Source of the DNA: an uncultured Anaerobutyricum sp.
GTDB taxonomy: Bacteria > Bacillota > Clostridia > Lachnospirales > Lachnospiraceae
Assembly: GCF_934307085.1 (NCBI RefSeq)
Contig: NZ_CAKRCF010000072.1
Coordinates: 1 to 9,520, forward strand
Reading direction: 5' to 3'
DNA: 9,520 nt
Positions within the stretch are counted from its first letter, which is position 1, and each line of letters opens with the position of its first letter. This document shows positions 5,662 through 9,520 of this stretch, piece after piece. The position numbers and the translations under genes are program-made. The notes beneath the pieces are model-generated. The model saw nothing but the letters and a program-made list of their open reading frames with translations, was not told where the DNA came from and did no database searches.

Positions 5662-6501
5662 TTATTCAAATGCAATTACTGCACCATCATATTTCTCATC
5701 GATAAAGTTCTTGATATCATCAGATTTGAGAACCTTTACTAATGCTTTGATTGCATCACTGTCTTCATTGCCTTTCTTTACTGCAATGATATTTACATAT
5801 GTTTTAGCAGCTTCAGAATCAGATGCTTCATATGCAAGTGCATCTTTTTTTACGGAATATCCAGCCTGAAGTGCATAGTTACCATTTAATACAACGAATG
5901 CTGTCTCTCCTGTTACACGGGCTACCTGTGCAGCTTCTAACTCAACGATTTTGATGTTGTGTGGGTTTTCTGCGATATCATTTACTGTTGCTGTAAGTCC
6001 GGCACCATCTTTTAATTTAATCAGTCCGTTGTCCTGAAGAAGAAGTAATGCTCTTGCTTCGTTTGTTGTATCGTTTGGTACAGCAATTTCGTCGCCGTCT
6101 GCGATTTCATCAAGGCTCTTCTTTGTTCCTGGATAAATTCCAAATGGCTCGTAGTGAATGTCACCTGCATCTACTAAGTCTGTTCCTTTTTCTTTGTTGA
6201 ACTGTTCCATGTAAGGGACATGCTGAAAATAGTTGGCATCAAAGTCTCCGCTGTCTACTACTTCGTTTGGCTGTACATAATCATCAAATACAGTTACCTG
6301 TAAGTCATATCCTTCTTTTGCAAGAAGTGGTTTTGCCTCCTCTAAGATTTCTGCGTGTGGAGTAGCAGAAGCAGCAACCTTGATTACCTTAGTATCTGTG
6401 CTTCCTGTAGAACTTTCGGCCTTCTTGTCTGTGCTTCCACAGCCTGTTAAAGCTCCAATTGCAAGTACACCTGCTAATAAAAATGCTCCAAATTTTTTCA
6501 T
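5662..6501 (-). CDS. metQ: Methionine ABC transporter substrate-binding lipoprotein MetQ
   Basis: A 279-residue lipoprotein of the NlpA/MetQ family, which captures methionine outside the membrane and delivers it to MetNI. The N-terminus is a lipoprotein signal: MKKF, a hydrophobic stretch, then the lipobox ALTG-Cys21. After a Ser/Lys-rich linker the family motif KVAASATPHAEILEEAKPLL begins (from about residue 44), followed by FDDYVQPNEVVDSGDFDANYFQH and, later, PNDTTNEARALLLLQDNGLI. The length is normal. The start has GAGAGGAA upstream and lies 40 bases after metI, so it is the last gene of metN-metI-metQ. Some NlpA paralogues bind cysteine or other ligands, but the full metNIQ set favours methionine. 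Confidence 0.93.
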   Translation of the reverse strand: MKKFGAFLLAGVLAIGALTGCGSTDKKAESSTGSTDTKVIKVAASATPHAEILEEAKPLLAKEGYDLQVTVFDDYVQPNEVVDSGDFDANYFQHVPYMEQFNKEKGTDLVDAGDIHYEPFGIYPGTKKSLDEIADGDEIAVPNDTTNEARALLLLQDNGLIKLKDGAGLTATVNDIAENPHNIKIVELEAAQVARVTGETAFVVLNGNYALQAGYSVKKDALAYEASDSEAAKTYVNIIAVKKGNEDSDAIKALVKVLKSDDIKNFIDEKYDGAVIAFE

Positions 6502-6541
6502 TTTTGTTTCCTCTCTTTCTTTTTTGCGTTAAATGATATGT

Positions 6542-7201
6542 TTATTTTCTCTTATCGAGCTTGGCTGCAAGGAACATACCAATGCTCTGGAAAATCTGTA
6601 CGAGTATGACAAGCAATACAACGGTTACGATCATAATACTTGTCTGATAGCGGTAATATCCGTAACGAATGGCAATATCACCAAGTCCACCACCGCCGAC
6701 ACAACCTGCCATTGCAGAATATCCAAGAATGGTTCCGATTGCAATAGTTGCTCCGGTAAGTAAAGAAGTTCTTGCTTCTACTAAAAGAACTTTCATGACA
6801 ATCTGCATATTGCTTGCTCCCATAGAGCGGGCTGCCTCGATTACACCTGGGTCTACTTCTTTAATGGAAGATTCTACCATTCTTCCGATAAATGGAATTG
6901 CTGCGATAACAAGTGGAACGATTGTTGCAGTGGAACCATAACTCTGTCCAACAAGAAGTCTTGTAAATGGAATCAGTAAAATAAGGAGAATCAAGAATGG
7001 AATGCTTCGCACGATATTAGCAATTACATCTAATATTTTGTATACGACTGCGTTCGGTGTTAATCCCTCTTTATCTGTGATTGCTAACAGGACGCCCATC
7101 GGAAGACCAAATACATAGCCTAAGACTGTGGAAGCTACTGTCATATAAAGTGTTGCCCATACACCATTGATAATCATATCTGTGATTTCTTTAGTCCACA
7201 T
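6542..7201 (-). CDS. metI: Methionine ABC transporter permease MetI
   Basis: A 219-residue inner-membrane permease of the methionine uptake transporter family. It has several hydrophobic helices, and the EAA-loop that contacts the ATPase is visible as VDPGVIEAARSMGASNMQIV in the middle of the protein. It ends with a helix and LDKRK. I chose the ATG at 7201 because GGAGG lies nine bases upstream. The in-frame ATG two codons earlier (7207) is only about three bases from that site. The gene overlaps the end of metN by 11 bases, indicating translational coupling. Confidence 0.92.
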   Translation of the reverse strand: MWTKEITDMIINGVWATLYMTVASTVLGYVFGLPMGVLLAITDKEGLTPNAVVYKILDVIANIVRSIPFLILLILLIPFTRLLVGQSYGSTATIVPLVIAAIPFIGRMVESSIKEVDPGVIEAARSMGASNMQIVMKVLLVEARTSLLTGATIAIGTILGYSAMAGCVGGGGLGDIAIRYGYYRYQTSIMIVTVVLLVILVQIFQSIGMFLAAKLDKRK

Positions 7202-8234
7202 GCTCATTCACCTCCTCGATTTCTAATCCCCTGTCTAAAAGATACTGTTTCATTTCTTTATTCTTTTTACAATCTGGTGCGAATTCAAGAATCATCTCTC
7301 CTTTTGCTACACCACCGACATTCTTTGTGTCTGCCTTTAAAATATTTACCGGCTCATTAAAGTTGAGAATAAGATTTGCAATAACCGGCTCAAATGCAGA
7401 ATTTTCAGAAAAGACAATTCGAATCTTTTCTCCGCTTTGAATCAGTTCTTTGCCACCTGCTGTCTGTCCCCTTTTCTCCTCACCGTCATCACCAACATCA
7501 TTTTTAAGAAGTTCTCTTGCAACAGCTGTCTTTGGATGTGTAAAAATATCTTCCACTGTTCCCTGTTCTGCAACTTCACCGCCTTTTACGATTGCTACAT
7601 GAGAGCAAATCTCACGGACAACAGACATCTGATGGGTAATAATTACGATTGTGATATTAAATCGCTGATTAATATCTTTTAACAACGTTAAAATTGAAGA
7701 TGTAGTCTGCGGATCAAGTGCACTGGTCGCCTCATCACAAAGTAAAATCTTCGGATCAGAAGCTAATGCTCTTGCAATCGCAACTCTTTGTTTCTGTCCA
7801 CCAGATAACTGTGCTGGAAAAGCTCCTGTTCTGTCGCCAAGTCCAACAATATCTAAAAGTTCTTTTGCTCTCTTTCTTGCGTCTTTCTTAGACTTCCCTT
7901 GAATATACAGTGGAAAACAGACATTTTCCAAAACATTTTTCTGCATAAGCAAATTAAAATGTTGGAAAATCATTCCAATATCTTCTCTCTGCTTCCTTAG
8001 CTCTCTTGAAGTATAATCTCCTAAAGACTTTCCATTAATAAGAACTCGTCCCTTTGTTGGCACTTCAAGGAAATTGATACATCGTACCAATGTACTCTTA
8101 CCAGCACCAGACATGCCGATAATTCCGTAAATGTCGCCAGATTCAATGCTTAAATTGACATTCTTAAGAGCTTCTACTGTTCCATCTTTTGTGTCAAAAG
8201 ACTTATACAGATTCTCTATTACAATCTCTGCCAT
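7191..8234 (-). CDS. metN: Methionine ABC transporter ATP-binding protein MetN
   Basis: A 347-residue ABC ATPase that powers methionine import by MetIQ at the cytoplasmic face. Walker A GMSGAGKS is at residues 40-47, the Q-loop Gln at 91, the signature LSGGQ at 143-147, Walker B ILLCDE at 163-168 and the switch His at 201. Residues about 265-347 are a C-terminal NIL regulatory domain, where methionine binding inhibits transport in E. coli MetN. It is the first gene of metNIQ. The ATG has GGGAGG six bases upstream. A strong promoter lies at 8410-8438, giving a leader of about 165 nt. No SAM riboswitch or T-box was found in that leader. Confidence 0.95.
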   Translation of the reverse strand: MAEIVIENLYKSFDTKDGTVEALKNVNLSIESGDIYGIIGMSGAGKSTLVRCINFLEVPTKGRVLINGKSLGDYTSRELRKQREDIGMIFQHFNLLMQKNVLENVCFPLYIQGKSKKDARKRAKELLDIVGLGDRTGAFPAQLSGGQKQRVAIARALASDPKILLCDEATSALDPQTTSSILTLLKDINQRFNITIVIITHQMSVVREICSHVAIVKGGEVAEQGTVEDIFTHPKTAVARELLKNDVGDDGEEKRGQTAGGKELIQSGEKIRIVFSENSAFEPVIANLILNFNEPVNILKADTKNVGGVAKGEMILEFAPDCKKNKEMKQYLLDRGLEIEEVNEHVD

Positions 8235-8253
8235 TGTCTTCCTCCCTTTCTTG

Positions 8254-8280
8254 AAAATGTACTCTCTGCCTGAACATTTT
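8254..8280 (-). promoter_or_regulatory. Stem-loop just upstream of the metN ribosome binding site
   Basis: AAAATGT and ACATTTT (7 bp, 13-base loop) form a stem ending seven bases before the GGGAGG site of metN. Two near-identical 11-bp direct repeats (AGACATAGATT and AGACATAGAAT) lie upstream, and a palindrome ACATTAA-GTT-TTAATGT sits at the predicted transcript start (8387-8403). Any of these could be regulatory; none matches a motif I can name. Confidence 0.35.
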
Positions 8281-8409
8281 GTATATCCATTCTATGTCTA
8301 ATCTATGTCTGACTGTTACACTTGAGCTATTAACATATTGCATTTTGCAGAAAAGAACTTAATATAAACTTCTATCAGATTTAGAGTACATTAAAACTTA
8401 ATGTTAACT

Positions 8410-8438
8410 ATTATAAGGTCATATTGAAGCATTGTAAA
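8410..8438 (-). promoter_or_regulatory. Promoter of metNIQ
   Basis: On the minus strand TTTACA (8433-8438), a 17-bp spacer and a perfect TATAAT (8410-8415). It begins eight bases beyond the T-run of the preceding terminator, so metNIQ can be transcribed independently of the upstream leader unit. Confidence 0.75.
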
Positions 8439-8445
8439 CCTAAAG

Positions 8446-8471
8446 AAAAAAGCAGGTATCGCTACCTGCTT
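8446..8471 (-). terminator. Terminator of the Met/Cys-rich leader unit
   Basis: A perfect 9-bp stem (AAGCAGGTA/TACCTGCTT) with a GCGA (GNRA) tetraloop followed by TTTT, oriented for the minus strand. It ends the transcript that starts near 8729 and lies between that unit and the metNIQ promoter. Confidence 0.85.
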
Positions 8472-8572
8472 AAAACTCATCTTTAGTGCTGTGTAAATGC
8501 AATTCTTATTCAGGTGAGAATCTTTCTTATTTCTTAAATTCCCTTACCCTTTCAAAAAACTTCATCTAAAAT

Positions 8573-8698
8573 CTATGAACACGCATTCTGATAATTATGT
8601 GCAGGCAAGCCAGTCTCCTTCTCAGAAGACATATACATCTGCGAATCTTCGCAGCTACAAGTTATGCAATTCATTGGCATGACACACATCATCATCAT
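8573..8698 (-). CDS. Met/Cys-rich 41-residue ORF, possible leader peptide of metNIQ
   Basis: A 41-codon ORF beginning MMMMCVMPMNCITCSC. Eight of 41 residues are Met and five are Cys, crowded into the first 23 residues; the C-terminal half is ordinary (ETGLPAHNYQNACS). GAGGAG lies seven bases upstream of the first of four tandem ATG codons, and a TTGACA-17-TATGAT promoter is upstream. Two hairpins lie in the coding RNA just after the Met/Cys block (8639-8654 and 8613-8630). A terminator follows about 100 nt beyond the stop, and then metNIQ. This resembles an amino-acid-sensing leader peptide for methionine/cysteine supply, but metN also has its own promoter, so it could instead be a small Met/Cys-rich metal-binding or regulatory peptide. 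I do not recognise a family. Confidence 0.5.
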   Translation of the reverse strand: MMMMCVMPMNCITCSCEDSQMYMSSEKETGLPAHNYQNACS

Positions 8699-8736
8699 AA
8701 TCTTGCTCCTCAATTCCCATTTTCTTACTAGGATTC

Positions 8737-8765
8737 ATCATATATTACTCTTTTTCATTTGTCAA
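8737..8765 (-). promoter_or_regulatory. Consensus promoter of the Met/Cys-rich unit
   Basis: Perfect TTGACA (8760-8765), 17-bp spacer, TATGAT (8737-8742) on the minus strand. Transcription would begin near 8729, about 30 nt before the ribosome-binding-site-led ORF at 8698. Confidence 0.8.
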
Positions 8766-8949
8766 GAGTTTCTTTTGTAAATAGGAATTTGCCGCAGGCA
8801 AAGAGACGCCCCCGAAGAGAGTCTACTCCCCCTATATTTGTGACTTTAGTCGCGGCGGTTTTACCAGAGACTCCACCGACTAAATACATTGTCACGATTA
8901 TCGTTAACGCAACAACAAGTACTGCAGAAAGGATTGGAGAATGTCCTTT
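8755..8949 (-). other. GC-richer structured segment with a possible gene remnant
   Basis: This 195-bp stretch between the IS right end and the Met/Cys unit is visibly GC-richer than its surroundings and can fold strongly. A 17-bp interrupted stem spans 8840-8895 (GTGAC, TTTAGTC and CCGCC arms) and TTTGCC-TGC-GGCAAA lies at 8788-8802. On the minus strand it is open in one frame for 64 codons from the predicted IS boundary to a TGA at 8755. That frame encodes a hydrophobic segment (ILSAVLVVALTIIVTMYLVGG) with no start codon of its own. It could be the 3' end of a small membrane-protein gene cut by the insertion, or a noncoding structured element whose open frame is chance. I favour neither strongly. 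Confidence 0.3.
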
Positions 8950-9085
8950 GTGACATCCTCCCCCACCTGTAGAGGTGGGGGCTTCCCAACCTCGGCAAGT
9001 TTGGTTCTCGTTCGATAACACTATTGTGCTAAGCATATGCGAGCTATCCCCGTGTGTCCCACGGTTGTGTTATATTGTGTTAAGA
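8950..9085 (-). ncRNA. Probable omega RNA 3' part of the tnpB element
   Basis: The noncoding region from the tnpB stop to the right end contains successive hairpins: CCGTG/CACGG (9050-9064), AGCAC/GTGTT nearby, and the terminal CCCCCACCT/AGGTGGGGG stem (8960-8981). TnpB nucleases use an omega RNA made from the 3' end of tnpB plus the right end, with the guide taken from the flank next to the right end. By that rule the guide here would start near 8949 and read AAAGGACATTCTCCAATCC. The 5' limit of the RNA, possibly inside tnpB, is not visible. Confidence 0.55.
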
Positions 9086-9520
9086 TCATGCATTTACCAG
9101 CCGCATTCCCTCATTTCTGATATTTACCGCCGCATTTACATCTCTGTCATGATGGGTCCCGCACTGCGGACAATCCCACTCTCTTAACGCAAGATTTTTT
9201 GTTTTTGCATTTTTGTAACCACAAACAGAACAGTTCTGGCTGCTTGCAAAAAATCTATCCACCTTCACAAGCTTCTTACCCTGCTCCTCCAGTTTGTATT
9301 TCAAAAATGTTGTGAACATTCCCCAGCCGTTATCCGAAACAGATTTCCCAAAATTTAGTGACCGCGACATTGCTTTCATATCCAAATCTTCTATACATAC
9401 GCAATCATAGGCATTGGTTATCTGTCTTGACTGCTTATGCAGAAAGTCTTTTCGTTGATTGGAAACCTTTTCGTGAAGTTTTGCCACCTTAAGCCTCTGC
9501 TTATTGCGATTGTTTGAACC
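9086..9520 (-). CDS. tnpB: TnpB RNA-guided nuclease of an IS200/IS605 element (partial, C-terminal part)
   Basis: The reading frame is open to the right edge, so the N-terminal part is outside the window; 144 codons are visible. The C-terminal features of TnpB are intact: the RuvC-II glutamate in CIEDLDMKAM, a zinc finger with CSVCG and CPQCG, and the RuvC-III aspartate in HDRDVNAAVNI, ending EGMRLVNA. TnpB is an omega-RNA-guided DNA endonuclease, the ancestor of Cas12, that helps the element persist at its donor site. Codons upstream of the GTG at 9487 continue in frame with family-like sequence (NRNKQRLKVAKLHEKV), so 9487 is not the true start. No frameshift is visible, so it may be active. 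Confidence 0.93.
   Translation of the reverse strand, partial: GSNNRNKQRLKVAKLHEKVSNQRKDFLHKQSRQITNAYDCVCIEDLDMKAMSRSLNFGKSVSDNGWGMFTTFLKYKLEEQGKKLVKVDRFFASSQNCSVCGYKNAKTKNLALREWDCPQCGTHHDRDVNAAVNIRNEGMRLVNA

Larger units (their letters stand above)
8950..9520 (-). mobile_element. IS200/IS605-type element, right part (tnpB and right end)
   Basis: This part comprises the tnpB 3' half and about 135 bp of noncoding right end finishing with a 9-bp hairpin (CCCCCACCT/AGGTGGGGG, 8960-8981). The hairpin is followed about ten bases on by the likely cleavage point near 8950. Subterminal imperfect hairpins instead of inverted terminal repeats are typical of this superfamily. The left end, the rest of tnpB and any tnpA lie outside the window. 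The exact boundary is inferred from hairpin spacing. Confidence 0.75.

Noticed and set aside
8235..8735. SAM riboswitch or T-box upstream of metN
   Set aside because: I looked on the minus strand for the S-box core and the T-box AGGGTGGNACCGCG sequence. Neither is present; GAGACTGGC near 8610 is only a short chance resemblance to the S-box.
9086..9487. tnpB as a complete 133-residue protein starting at 9487
   Set aside because: The GTG has no ribosome binding site role here; the frame stays open with family-like sequence to the window edge, so the gene is partial.

Overview
The window looks like a chromosomal segment of a spore-forming, low-GC anaerobic Firmicute, most likely a Lachnospiraceae-type Clostridium. 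The evidence is the AT-rich base composition, strong GGAGG-type ribosome binding sites, a cotJABC-like spore-coat operon, a TPP riboswitch, and typical gut-Clostridia protein sequences. The genus cannot be fixed from sequence inspection alone.

Layout. Positions 1-59 (minus) are the first codons of a thiamine-binding protein of the MTH1187/YkoF type. It lies behind a TPP riboswitch (443-528, minus) that has its own promoter and a terminator far downstream at 201-230. Diverging from this promoter is a sodium:alanine symporter gene (654-2045, plus). It ends at a terminator shared with a convergent two-gene minus-strand operon. That operon (4314-2111) encodes two CobW/COG0523-type GTPases. The first has a long His/Asp/Glu metal-binding linker built from 33-bp DNA repeats. 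The second is divergent and seems fused to a C-terminal domain resembling the tail of the YcgQ/TIGR03943 family. Upstream of it, 4498-4612 (minus) looks like a free-standing small RNA with two CCCC-displaying segments, a consensus promoter whose spacer contains nine Gs, and a 17-bp terminator stem.

A plus-strand spore-coat operon follows: cotJA, cotJB and a cotJC cut short after 69 codons. It meets the methionine ABC transporter operon metN-metI-metQ (8234-5662, minus) at a second shared terminator, whose core stem sequence matches that of the first.

Upstream of metN there is a second compact transcription unit: a consensus promoter, a good ribosome binding site, a 41-codon ORF opening with four Met codons and rich in Met and Cys, then a GNRA-loop terminator. 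The metNIQ promoter sits directly after that terminator. The right edge holds the 3' part of an IS200/IS605-type tnpB (9086-9520, running off the window) with its right-end hairpin and probable omega RNA. Between it and the Met/Cys unit is a GC-richer, highly structured segment.

Functionally the window is mostly nutrient and metal acquisition (thiamine, alanine, methionine, metal chaperones) plus spore-coat genes. The most unusual content is regulatory: the phase-variable-looking sRNA promoter and the Met/Cys-rich leader ahead of a methionine transporter.
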